Shown piece after piece: positions 17,138 to 25,321 of a stretch of DNA of 64,000 bases (position 1 is its first letter; each line of letters starts with the position of its first letter). This DNA is from an uncultured Planctomycetaceae bacterium (GTDB lineage Bacteria; Planctomycetota; Planctomycetia; Pirellulales; Thermoguttaceae): assembly GCA_946408825.1 (NCBI GenBank), contig CAMJTU010000004.1:62001-126000 (forward strand), in the 5' to 3' direction. The notes beneath the pieces were generated by a model that saw nothing but the letters and a program-made list of their open reading frames with translations, was not told the origin of the DNA and searched no databases. Both the position numbers and the translations under genes were made by a program.

Positions 17138-20100
17138 TTACTTTAACAGATTCCACCATTCTAAATCTGAACCTAGAAGTGGAATTTTTCGTAAAACAGT
17201 CGTTCCGCAATGAATTGAACCTGTGTCGTTGTGATATACAATGTCTTCGCATGATACAATATTAGTAAAACCCACCTTTTGAGCCGCTTTAATTACATAA
17301 TCCTTAAAAATATTTACCCCTGATACAACAGGTCCATGAACGTTTGCGACAAATAATGTATTGCCGTCGACGATCGAATTAACGACGTTATTTGAAAAAG
17401 CAAGCGCATTATTGCAAAACATATTATCATCAGCGTTTTGAAAAAGCACAGGCATAGCAATCACATCGGGACTTGGAAAAGTTTCAAACGTTATACAATT
17501 CTCCAAAGTTGTTATGTTGCCTATGCTAGTATTCCAGTATTCTTTTAAAATATAGCAAATTCCAGAATTAGAGACAAAATCTTGATTTCGAGATCCTGTC
17601 CCATCAAAAATCCACGGCATTTCATCGTTATTTCTGTAAAATATATTGAATTCTGAATTATTGACAAACTCAAGCTTCCATTGAACATGGTTGCCGTTTC
17701 CTACCGTATCGTTTCCTTCAAGGTAGCCAACTTTCTTTAAAACGGTACTTTCCTCTCCATTACGCGATTTAGGTTTTGTTGAAGTTGTAGAATTTAATCC
17801 TAATTTTTCGATAACGTTCGTTTGAATTTTTTGCGAGAATCCGACATTTTCAGCGAAGTTCCATCGTCGAAATTTGGGAGAACTTAGGATTTCATTGATT
17901 CGATATACTCTACCATTCATACCGACAAAGACCTCATGCCCTCCTTCGCCCTGCCGTTTAGCGTAAACAAGCAACGCCCATGCGGCGTCCGGCGACGCGA
18001 CCCTTGCGCGACCATCTGACGTCGTCGCAAAGCTAATCACCTCGTCGATATGACCGAGACACATCCATGACAAATCAACGTTACTAATAACGTCTTGGAC
18101 GCCCTGCGCCGCCAAGAAATTGACAATATTCGTATTCATCACCTTCCCTGAAGGACCGACCCCAATAATAATCTTACCCAACGAATTATGTTTCGAATTA
18201 TCGCCGGGCATAACCTCGAAATTGCCGCCGTCGTTTTGATGATTGTCATTAAAGGCGACGTCTGCAAATTGTTCGTAAAGCCCGACGTTATTGCGTATCA
18301 TTGAACTCTTGGCGTATTGCCTAAACGCACACGACTCAATAGATCCATAAAATTTTGTTGATCGTGGCAACGCTAAAATCACATATTGCGAACCATAAGG
18401 CGCTTGTACATAACCGATTTCAAACGGGTCTTGCCACCATCTGTCACCGCCTGTCGCGCTTTCAGCTACCTCCGAAAGAGTTGAACCATAGTGGTCGTAG
18501 AGGTTATCGCGCAAATCGGCGTTGAGAGCCCCCAAATCCGACACAAAAACAGTCGGACCGCAATCGTCGCGGTTCGTCTCCACACTCGCCTCGTGAGAAA
18601 ACGCAATAAAGGGAGTGACTTTAAGCGCGACGTGATCTTCTGCAAAAGGAGTGGCGCCGAGATAGTATTTGACTCGCACTGTCGTCGGCGCTCCGGGAAT
18701 CAGACCTTCTATGCCAAGCTTGATTTTTCCCGTTCCCAAAAATACGGAAATATCACGCTCACCTGCGGTTAGATTTGGAGTCTTGACAAAAACAACGCTA
18801 CTTCGCCCCGAGATCGTTCCTCCCGTTTGCGTCGTGTCTCCGCCCAACAATTGCGAATCATTAATACCGCAAACATAGTCGGAGCCGCTAACAATACTAG
18901 GCCAGAAAACGCGAACTCGGGTCTGCGGTTGGAAGGCGCTCCAATAGGAGTCTTCATCCGGAGAAGATTCTAAAGTTAGCTCAATCCGTAAATTACTTTG
19001 AATCGCGGATACGTTCACTCCTAATTTGTCGAGCCATAGCTCGCCGACGTCGGCTCGATCTCCTGTGTTAATAAACGTGTCGAGATTGTCCTGGACATGA
19101 TCGCCATCGTCGTCGTCGCCGTTATAGAGAATTATAGCGCCACTCGAGTTCGTCCACGTTCCCTTCCCATTTTCGTCGTCTTCGTCAATTATGTTGTTGC
19201 GATCCGTGTCGCCCCTCAATCCAATTGACAACGGCACGACAACGACATACGCGACGTCGTAAAGTTGCGGATTATCAATGTCATACGCCTTGATCGTAAT
19301 CCAATACGTCGCTTCGCCGACGTCTTTGATATGCTCTGTAAAATCTTCATTAAGCGTAATAACGCCCGTATTGGCGTCTAGGCTAAAATAACCGTCTTCA
19401 TTGCCGCTTATAATGGCGTAACGAACTTCACGCGTATCGTTCACATAAGCAAAAATTCGCGGATTCACATTGAGGGGTGCGGATCCCGTAACCCTCCTGT
19501 CGACGTAGCCCGTATAATAATCATAGCCCGAGGTACCAGTCGGAGGATTCGTCTCATCGTTGTTAGAGACAAACTCCGGCGCCTGAATAATTGTTATCTC
19601 GGCGGCGTCGTTTGAACAACTAAACGTGTGGGAAGCGTTTCCAGCCCACGCGCTATCAAGCGAGATGGAAACGATTTCGTCCTTCTCGTAAAGCGAATCG
19701 GCAAGCGCCCTTACATAGACGGTTTGTTGCGTCACATCTGCTGGGATCGTTATCGTCGCGCCGCAAGACGAGCCAGTCAACGTCGTTCGGAACTCATAAT
19801 CTTGAACGCTCGCCGTAACGTCGTCGCCTTCGGTGGGTTCCGCAACTTCAAGTTCGACGGTGACAGCGTAGCTGACGTCAAACTCATACGACGAAGGTGA
19901 AAGCGACTGCCGGAATAGCGCGTCTGACGTCGGGACGCGAGAAACGACAAAACATCCTGAAAGTTCCGCGTCGGTAAGGATCGCGTCGCAAGGTTCAAGC
20001 GCCTCTTCGTCCGTCGTTTCGATCTCGATATCCCACTGGTCGTCGTCGACAATCCACGCCGATATCGACGTTGTACCATATGAAACAGAAACAGGATCGT

Positions 20101-21115
20101 CTTCGCCGCCGCTAGATAAAGACGCAAATTCTAAAAACTCCGCCGTTACGGTCTCCAAATCCTCCTTGACGAAATCGTTTTTAGGAAAGATATAGAAAGT
20201 CGTCGATCCGCCGGAGTAAGATATATTCCCCGGAGCGTTATAGATCCAGTAATTATCGTACTTGAAATAAACGTCGTAATCTGCGCCAGCCGTCGCGCTG
20301 CCGGTAAATCTTATCGTCGCATAGTAGCCCGTCGGAGGCGCGGAAGCCGTAACCTTCAGATAATTCGAATTACTCTGAGATTCCCCTCCTGAAACGTCAA
20401 AACCGCGTTTTTCAATCAGCGCGTTCTGATATACGTAGGAAAGTCCCGCGTCTACGTGGGTCGAATCGGAAGTCAGCTCATAATACCACGACTCGCCGCC
20501 CTCGCCGCCGCTTCTAAGACCGCCTGAATCGTCGTTCCTCTCAGACGAAGATTGTTCGGAAACAAGGATGACGTCGTCCGAACTCGGAGTCGAGGCCGCT
20601 TGATTTTCAAAAACGACCCGCTTCGTCATGACTTCCGAAAGAGAATAGTACGCGTCCCCATCGACGAAAAAGGCGGGCTTAAGCGCTTCAACTTCGTCCG
20701 ATTCCGAGTAGCTAACGGAGGTTTCGAGTTCGTCAAGGAAAGAATCCGTCTCTTCGTCGATAACCGCGTCAAGGGACGGCGGCGCCAATAGCTCCGGCGT
20801 TTTCAACGCGAGAGTCAGTTCAGACGCGCTCATAAGCTCCGGACGATCCGCAGGTTCAACCCAAGGAATCGGCCCGTAAATCGCCGCGTCGTCCATCATA
20901 AGAGGCGTCCTCTCCGAACGCGCTAGTTCAGACGCGCTCACAAACTCTGGACGATCCGCCGGTTCGACCCAAGGAACCGGTCCGTAGATTACCGCGTCGC
21001 CAACCGAAAGAAGCGCCCTCTCTTCAAGAAATTCAATGCGAAGCGTTCGCGACGAAGGAACAGTTAAGGAGGGAACGCGATTGGTCTTAGAACGGTTAAA
21101 CAGTTTCATGAACAT
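17138..21115 (-). CDS. LEPR-type secreted protein with C-terminal protein-arginine deiminase domain
   Basis: About 1,325 aa (ATG 21115; TTG 21169 and ATG 21109 are alternatives). The N-terminal LEPR-like motif, two IYGPxPWVEPADRPE repeats and the following acidic region are identical to the lipase paralogue; then diverged Calx-beta-like domains, a cadherin-like segment and an Asp-rich calcium-loop region (GDTDRNNIIDEDD). The last ~450 residues match vertebrate-type peptidyl-arginine deiminase (PF03068): DHVALKVTPFIAF, WWQDPFEIGYVQAPYG, NDGGNFEVMPGD, GHIDEVISFAT, ASPDAAWALL, GSIHCGTTVLRK and the terminal EWWNLL. The four catalytic residues of human PAD4 (D350, H471, D473, C645) have counterparts in WWQD (Asp codon 18428-18430), GHID (His codon 18050-18052) and HCGT (Cys codon 17207-17209). 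Predicted calcium-dependent conversion of protein arginine to citrulline outside the cell. Confidence 0.88.
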   Translation of the reverse strand: MFMKLFNRSKTNRVPSLTVPSSRTLRIEFLEERALLSVGDAVIYGPVPWVEPADRPEFVSASELARSERTPLMMDDAAIYGPIPWVEPADRPELMSASELTLALKTPELLAPPSLDAVIDEETDSFLDELETSVSYSESDEVEALKPAFFVDGDAYYSLSEVMTKRVVFENQAASTPSSDDVILVSEQSSSERNDDSGGLRSGGEGGESWYYELTSDSTHVDAGLSYVYQNALIEKRGFDVSGGESQSNSNYLKVTASAPPTGYYATIRFTGSATAGADYDVYFKYDNYWIYNAPGNISYSGGSTTFYIFPKNDFVKEDLETVTAEFLEFASLSSGGEDDPVSVSYGTTSISAWIVDDDQWDIEIETTDEEALEPCDAILTDAELSGCFVVSRVPTSDALFRQSLSPSSYEFDVSYAVTVELEVAEPTEGDDVTASVQDYEFRTTLTGSSCGATITIPADVTQQTVYVRALADSLYEKDEIVSISLDSAWAGNASHTFSCSNDAAEITIIQAPEFVSNNDETNPPTGTSGYDYYTGYVDRRVTGSAPLNVNPRIFAYVNDTREVRYAIISGNEDGYFSLDANTGVITLNEDFTEHIKDVGEATYWITIKAYDIDNPQLYDVAYVVVVPLSIGLRGDTDRNNIIDEDDENGKGTWTNSSGAIILYNGDDDDGDHVQDNLDTFINTGDRADVGELWLDKLGVNVSAIQSNLRIELTLESSPDEDSYWSAFQPQTRVRVFWPSIVSGSDYVCGINDSQLLGGDTTQTGGTISGRSSVVFVKTPNLTAGERDISVFLGTGKIKLGIEGLIPGAPTTVRVKYYLGATPFAEDHVALKVTPFIAFSHEASVETNRDDCGPTVFVSDLGALNADLRDNLYDHYGSTLSEVAESATGGDRWWQDPFEIGYVQAPYGSQYVILALPRSTKFYGSIESCAFRQYAKSSMIRNNVGLYEQFADVAFNDNHQNDGGNFEVMPGDNSKHNSLGKIIIGVGPSGKVMNTNIVNFLAAQGVQDVISNVDLSWMCLGHIDEVISFATTSDGRARVASPDAAWALLVYAKRQGEGGHEVFVGMNGRVYRINEILSSPKFRRWNFAENVGFSQKIQTNVIEKLGLNSTTSTKPKSRNGEESTVLKKVGYLEGNDTVGNGNHVQWKLEFVNNSEFNIFYRNNDEMPWIFDGTGSRNQDFVSNSGICYILKEYWNTSIGNITTLENCITFETFPSPDVIAMPVLFQNADDNMFCNNALAFSNNVVNSIVDGNTLFVANVHGPVVSGVNIFKDYVIKAAQKVGFTNIVSCEDIVYHNDTGSIHCGTTVLRKIPLLGSDLEWWNLLK

Positions 21116-21355
21116 AGCGCAAAATCCGATGGAAGTAAGCGCTAAACGGTACAGAGTGAAGAGAACCAATATCGCCTATTCCGCTTCATTATAATAATTC
21201 TCGTTTTCCCTGTCAAGAGATTGGACAACGACGCTAAACATTTAAGACAATCTTCGCGCGTCGTCGGATTTCTCGGCGAAAGAACGAAAGAGTTCCTCCG
21301 TCTGAGCGGCGACGACGGGATACGAATAGCGTTGAAAACGTTTCTGTAAGCGCCG
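20525..21355. repeat. 831-bp identical duplicated cassette, copy B
   Basis: Copy B of 13567-14397. Flanking sequence on both sides differs at many positions, so identity ends abruptly, as expected for gene conversion or very recent recombination. Confidence 0.95.
21188..21216 (-). promoter_or_regulatory. Perfect consensus sigma-70 promoter for the LEPR-PAD gene
   Basis: Copy of the 14230-14258 promoter: TTGACA, 17 bp, TATAAT on the minus strand. Confidence 0.75.
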
Positions 21356-21526
21356 CCCGGCGCTCGCCGCAGACGACGCGTCGTCCCAGCGCCACGCTAC
21401 GGCGGAAAATTGCGGTTCAAGTTCTGACTCGGTCGGAGGGATTCTCGACGCCGGCGTTAAACTCGACGCAATCGCCGCGCCGCTCGCTTCGTCAAGGTCG
21501 TATAAAATGGAGAAAAAGCGCTTCAC
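21242..21526 (-). pseudogene. Internally deleted glycosyltransferase remnant
   Basis: An open frame of ~94 codons (GTG at 21526) that begins like the full glycosyltransferase (VKRFFSILYDLDEASGAAI against MKLLFSSISNYLDVGSGAAI) and jumps straight to its C-terminal ~75 residues. About 300 codons, including the donor-binding domain, are missing but the reading frame is kept. It occupies the same position in module copy B as the intact gene does in copy A. It cannot be an active GT-B enzyme; the retained end lies within the identical cassette, so it may persist simply because it carries the cassette's edge. Confidence 0.85.
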
Positions 21527-21551
21527 GGATAAAGTCTCATTTAATCGTGAA

Positions 21552-22964
21552 TTATTCATGTTCCTCAAAGAAATATTCTGGCGACGTCGGACCTGGAACA
21601 TAATATTCGCGCAAATACTCGACAAAATGTTCCTCGCCTTCTCTAAGAAAGACTTTTGCTTGTGGAGACCTTGCCTCTAATTTAGAAGTTAAAGCCCATG
21701 AAATTGCTAATTCGCGTCGAACAATATCGAAACGTTCCCGTTCTGAAGACGGAATCTTTTCATTAAATAACAGCGAGTCTCGCAACGTAAGAAGTCTTTT
21801 TGGGTAATGGTAACTAGATGAATATATAACGTCGTAACTAAAATCCGGATTTTTTTTCTTAAATTCTTCCAAAATATTATTGAATTCACCGCTAGTTAAA
21901 TCCTTAACGTCTTTCCCGTCCAATTGTTCCTTTAACGACTCCGGACATTGGTTATGAAGCTGCTCAAAAGCAGTTTCCAAACGTTCGTTTAGAGGCGGGA
22001 TTAAATCGCTGGAATCGTAAAAAAAAGACAGATAGAAAGTTGCGAATCTCGCGAGGGAGTCTAGAAGTCTATCGTCGATATTATTCGTCGCGATTTCGTA
22101 TAATATTTTGCGCGCGCGTTCATTCTTAAAAGAATAAATTGCCATTATATGCCAAGAATTATCAAACGTCGTTCTTATAGAATACCGAGGAGGAAAAATG
22201 AGCCATATGTTCATTTTATGAAATATGGAACGTATATTGTTAGTTACAATAGGTTGCTCATCTCCAAGGAATCCCCTTCCTGTCGTTAAAATAGCGTTCT
22301 CATATGTATAACTAGAATTGAATAGCATTCCCAATTTCTTTGAATTCTTTTTCCTATATTGATCGCCTATTTCCGAATCTTCATAAATAGTTCCATTAAG
22401 TATGTTTTCTCGATTCTCGTAAAGGATCGCTAACGAATAGATCGTCAATAAATCAAGCGAGATTTCACTGGCATAGGGTATCGTTATGTTTTTATTCGAT
22501 TTTGAAATCTCTTGAACTAAGGTTAGATCCTCCCAAAAAGCGAGATAGTCGTCTGTTCCCAAAACTCGCGCCATCGCTTTTTTAACTTCGCTGTAGAGCG
22601 GTTGATAAAACCCTTCTTCATAACGTTCATAATAATTGTCGACACGTCGACCTTCAGTTACAAGGGAAGTTTCCTTCGATAATCGTTTTCTTCGAACGTC
22701 GAAGACCTTGCGTAACCTCTCGGATTCGGCAAAATATATATCTATAGGTTCTTTGCCAACGTAGTCTTCGACGTCGTCTTCTATCTCGTCTCCCAAGTCT
22801 CCGTCTGCGACGACGACTTCGTCGATTGGACGATTCAGCGCGTATTCGCCAGTCCCTTCCGACCTTTGCCGAGACTTATCGCCGATGAATTTACAATAAA
22901 GGCATAACGCGAGCGCGATGAAAACGGCGATTGCTATCGACGCGAATCCCCATCTTATTTTCAT
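21552..22964 (-). CDS. Exported/membrane-anchored protein of unknown function, module copy B
   Basis: 470 aa from ATG 22964, chosen for the perfect AGGAGGT 5 nt upstream (a TTG at 22970 is also in frame). Residues ~8-25 are hydrophobic (signal anchor), followed by an acidic linker and a helical body. Paralogue of 15630-17078, with matching landmarks FYQPLYSEVKKAM, GTDDYLAFWE, NGTIYEDSEIGD and SWHIMAIYSFKNER. It is less AT-rich than its paralogue. First gene of module copy B; the downstream glycosyltransferase is only a remnant, so if this protein needs that partner it must use the copy A enzyme. No known family recognised. Confidence 0.8.
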   Translation of the reverse strand: MKIRWGFASIAIAVFIALALCLYCKFIGDKSRQRSEGTGEYALNRPIDEVVVADGDLGDEIEDDVEDYVGKEPIDIYFAESERLRKVFDVRRKRLSKETSLVTEGRRVDNYYERYEEGFYQPLYSEVKKAMARVLGTDDYLAFWEDLTLVQEISKSNKNITIPYASEISLDLLTIYSLAILYENRENILNGTIYEDSEIGDQYRKKNSKKLGMLFNSSYTYENAILTTGRGFLGDEQPIVTNNIRSIFHKMNIWLIFPPRYSIRTTFDNSWHIMAIYSFKNERARKILYEIATNNIDDRLLDSLARFATFYLSFFYDSSDLIPPLNERLETAFEQLHNQCPESLKEQLDGKDVKDLTSGEFNNILEEFKKKNPDFSYDVIYSSSYHYPKRLLTLRDSLLFNEKIPSSERERFDIVRRELAISWALTSKLEARSPQAKVFLREGEEHFVEYLREYYVPGPTSPEYFFEEHE

Positions 22965-23120
22965 CGGCAACCTCCTTCAAACGCCTAAGTCGTTGGTAAA
23001 ACGAAAAAACAAACTCGCGGAATATCGGAATTCGAATCGTCGACGCTGCGTCTGTCGTTTCAGGAACGGCTCATCTTCTACTTTTGGATAACCGTCCATT
23101 TAACGCGTCAGCATCAGCCA

Positions 23121-23399
23121 TTAAATAGGCGCGGACGCCAGCGATATTAAACTTGCGAATATGGAACCTACCATGAAAACCCAAGAACCGTTGTTCTTGA
23201 CGATCTGTCTTAAAGAGACGCCGAACAGAGCCAAACCGCAATGCGCCGAAGCAAACCATAGCCAAAACGCAAGACGCGTCATAACCTCATTGGCGTCCAT
23301 GTAGTTCCAAAAACATGAAAAAAACAATATCGACAAAAGCGAAAAGAGAAGCTCGCTCCATAACGACGTCTTGATTCTTCTCAATTTCTTTATTTCCAT
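23121..23399 (-). CDS. Small multi-pass membrane protein, hypothetical
   Basis: 92 aa with a basic N-terminus and three hydrophobic stretches (about residues 15-32, 40-60 and 72-90). The hydrophobic pattern is unlikely in a random frame, but the ribosome-binding site is weak. No family recognised. It is followed (minus strand) by the surface module after about 150 bp in which I see no feature. Confidence 0.5.
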   Translation of the reverse strand: MEIKKLRRIKTSLWSELLFSLLSILFFSCFWNYMDANEVMTRLAFWLWFASAHCGLALFGVSLRQIVKNNGSWVFMVGSIFASLISLASAPI

Positions 23400-23603
23400 A
23401 CTTGAAAACGGTTTATGACGCCTTTATTTGAAAACGCCTCGTCTGAAGCGCCCTAAGCTGGGCTCCATCTCTCCGGCTATCGCATTTTAGCGTCGGCGAA
23501 AGCCTAAGTCAACAATCGACGCGCCTCTGAAAGCGATCGTCGACCGATATTCCGGCGAAACCGTCGCGCCGCGCGCTCCTCCGAGGGCTCTCAGCGCAAA
23601 CCG

Positions 23604-23635
23604 CAAAAAGAAAAAGAGGCGAACGACGTCGCCTC
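23604..23635 (-). terminator. Intrinsic terminator of queF
   Basis: Stem GAGGCGA (23616-23622) with TCGCCTC (23629-23635), 6-nt loop; on the minus strand followed by TTTTTCTTTTT. Confidence 0.85.
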
Positions 23636-23669
23636 ATGAAGTAAAAAGATCGTTTAACGCTCGCCCTGC

Positions 23670-24062
23670 TCAGAAATTCGCCGGGGGATTGTAACCGGGC
23701 GCGACGTAGTCGGCGACGATAATCGAATGGAGCCCGCCTCGGGGCGTGAACTCCGCCGTGAGTCTCAGGCAACGCGGCTTCATGACGGAGACGAGATCGT
23801 CGAGAATCGTGTTCGTGAGGCGTTCGTAGAAAACGCCCTCGTTTCGGTACGATTGAAGATAGAACTTCAAACTCTTGAGTTCGACGCAAAGCTTGTCGGG
23901 GATGAACTTGAACGTCAGCGTCCCGTAGTCGGGCTGACCCGTCTTCGGGCAGAGCGACGTGAACTCGGGGCAGACGTGCGTGATAATATAATCCCGCTCC
24001 GGGCAAGGGTTGTCGAAGAGTTCGAAAATATCGGGAGACGGTTTCTTAATGACGTCCGGCAT
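23670..24062 (-). CDS. queF: NADPH-dependent 7-cyano-7-deazaguanine reductase QueF
   Basis: Reduces preQ0 to preQ1 in queuosine tRNA modification. 130 aa, the short unimodular form. Signature residues are present: [16 protein letters not shown] (catalytic Cys and Asp), [21 protein letters not shown] (the QueF family motif with NADPH-binding residues and Glu), and the C-terminal GGLHS. It lies 64 bp downstream of parA on the same strand and could be cotranscribed, though the pairing has no obvious functional meaning. No other queuosine genes except possibly folE are in the window. Confidence 0.96.
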   Translation of the reverse strand: MPDVIKKPSPDIFELFDNPCPERDYIITHVCPEFTSLCPKTGQPDYGTLTFKFIPDKLCVELKSLKFYLQSYRNEGVFYERLTNTILDDLVSVMKPRCLRLTAEFTPRGGLHSIIVADYVAPGYNPPANF

Positions 24063-24126
24063 GGCTGTTCTTTCTGCGTATCTGGTTCAACGGCGGGGCG
24101 GAAAAGCGCGAGGAGCCGCCCGTATC

Positions 24127-24915
24127 TCATTCCATCGCTAGGACTTCCCTAGCGAGCGCGCGATAATCTTCGGCGCCGTTCGATTTGGGATCGTAGTCGA
24201 AAATCGACTGACCGTAGCTCGGCGCCTCCGCAAGGCGGATATTGCGGCGAATGTTCGTGTCGAAGACGACGACGTTCCGCCACGCCGCGGGACGCTGTTC
24301 GTCAGAGCCGAAAAACGCTTTCACATCGTCGCGCACGTCGTTCGCAAGCGTCGTGTGCCCGTCGAAAAGGCACAGGACGACGCCTGAAACGCGCAGTTTC
24401 CCGTTGAGACGCTTTGCGACGAGCTCGATCGTCTCGAGCAGCTTGCTCAGACCGTGGAGCGCAAGGAAATGCGGCTGGAGCGGAATGATTACCTCTTCCG
24501 CGGCGACGAGCGCGTTGAGCGTCAGCACCCCGAGAGACGGCGGGCAGTCGATGATAATGTAATCAAACTCCACCGTGTCTTCCGCGATCTTGTCGGCGAG
24601 AATCTTTTCGCGTCCGAGCGTGCTCGCAAGCTCGAAGTCGGCGGCGGCAAGGTCGAGATGCGCCGGGACGAGCCACAAATTCTCGCCCGCCTGACGGCGA
24701 ACCGAGTCGAGAGAAAGATCCTTGACCAGCACGTCGTAAACGGACGCAAACCCCTTCTCAAAGGTCAGTCCGAGATGAAGAGACGCGTGCGCCTGAGGAT
24801 CGAGGTCGATCAGCAAGACCCGTTTCCCCGACGCCGCCAGCGCCGCGCTGAGATTCACCGAGGTCGTCGTCTTGCCGACCCCGCCCTTTTGATTCATAAT
24901 TGCTATCGTTCGCAT
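24127..24915 (-). CDS. parA: ParA/Soj-type partitioning ATPase
   Basis: 262 aa from the ATG at 24915, which has GGAAGG 5 nt upstream; longer in-frame starts to 25284 lack support. Deviant Walker A KGGVGKTTTSVNL (with the signature Lys), Walker A' LLIDLDPQ and Walker B DYIIIDCPPSLG are all visible, followed by the typical PLQPHFLALHGL and SYGQSIFDYD segments. These ATPases segregate chromosomes or position large complexes on the nucleoid together with a ParB-like partner. No parB is adjacent, so this may be an orphan ParA or a positioning ATPase for another cargo; cargo unknown. Confidence 0.93.
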   Translation of the reverse strand: MRTIAIMNQKGGVGKTTTSVNLSAALAASGKRVLLIDLDPQAHASLHLGLTFEKGFASVYDVLVKDLSLDSVRRQAGENLWLVPAHLDLAAADFELASTLGREKILADKIAEDTVEFDYIIIDCPPSLGVLTLNALVAAEEVIIPLQPHFLALHGLSKLLETIELVAKRLNGKLRVSGVVLCLFDGHTTLANDVRDDVKAFFGSDEQRPAAWRNVVVFDTNIRRNIRLAEAPSYGQSIFDYDPKSNGAEDYRALAREVLAME

Positions 24916-25023
24916 AGTCGCCTTCCTTTCGCGACGCTCCAATTCGTTTTCCAACGTTCCTCTCGCGTCCGCCCGCGACCGTCTCGATCGCCGCGTCCGC
25001 CCTTCGTCGCGTGAATCCCGTAA

Positions 25024-25052
25024 AATATACACGGATTCCCGACGCGGCGCAA
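25024..25052 (-). promoter_or_regulatory. Sigma-70-like promoter for parA-queF
   Basis: Minus strand TTGCGC, 17 bp, TATATT, about 109 bp upstream of the parA ATG. The 406-bp gap 24916-25321 holds this and the YTV-gene terminator; nothing else seen. Confidence 0.45.
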
Positions 25053-25196
25053 GAGCGCTCCTGCACGACGACGTGCGAAAACGCGTCAATTCGCCCTTCC
25101 CCGTCTTCACTCGCTCGGCGCGACCGCGTCTTAACCCCTTGCGTACGTTCGACCGACGGCTCGACGGCGGGCGCCTCGCGCCGACCCGTATCTCAA

Positions 25197-25242
25197 GAAA
25201 AAACAACACCCGCGCGAACCGCCGAAAAGCGGAACGCGCGGG
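25197..25242 (-). terminator. Intrinsic terminator of the YTV-repeat gene
   Basis: Two-part stem: CCCGCGCG (25209-25216) with CGCGCGGG (25235-25242), then CCGC with GCGG inside. On the minus strand it is followed by TGTTGTTTTTTC. Confidence 0.75.
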
Positions 25243-25321
25243 GCGTTGAGATGCGTTTAATCCGTCTCGACCGACCCGTCGCAAAACGGATCGGCGTCAA
25301 TTCTAGACCCGTTGACGGGAA

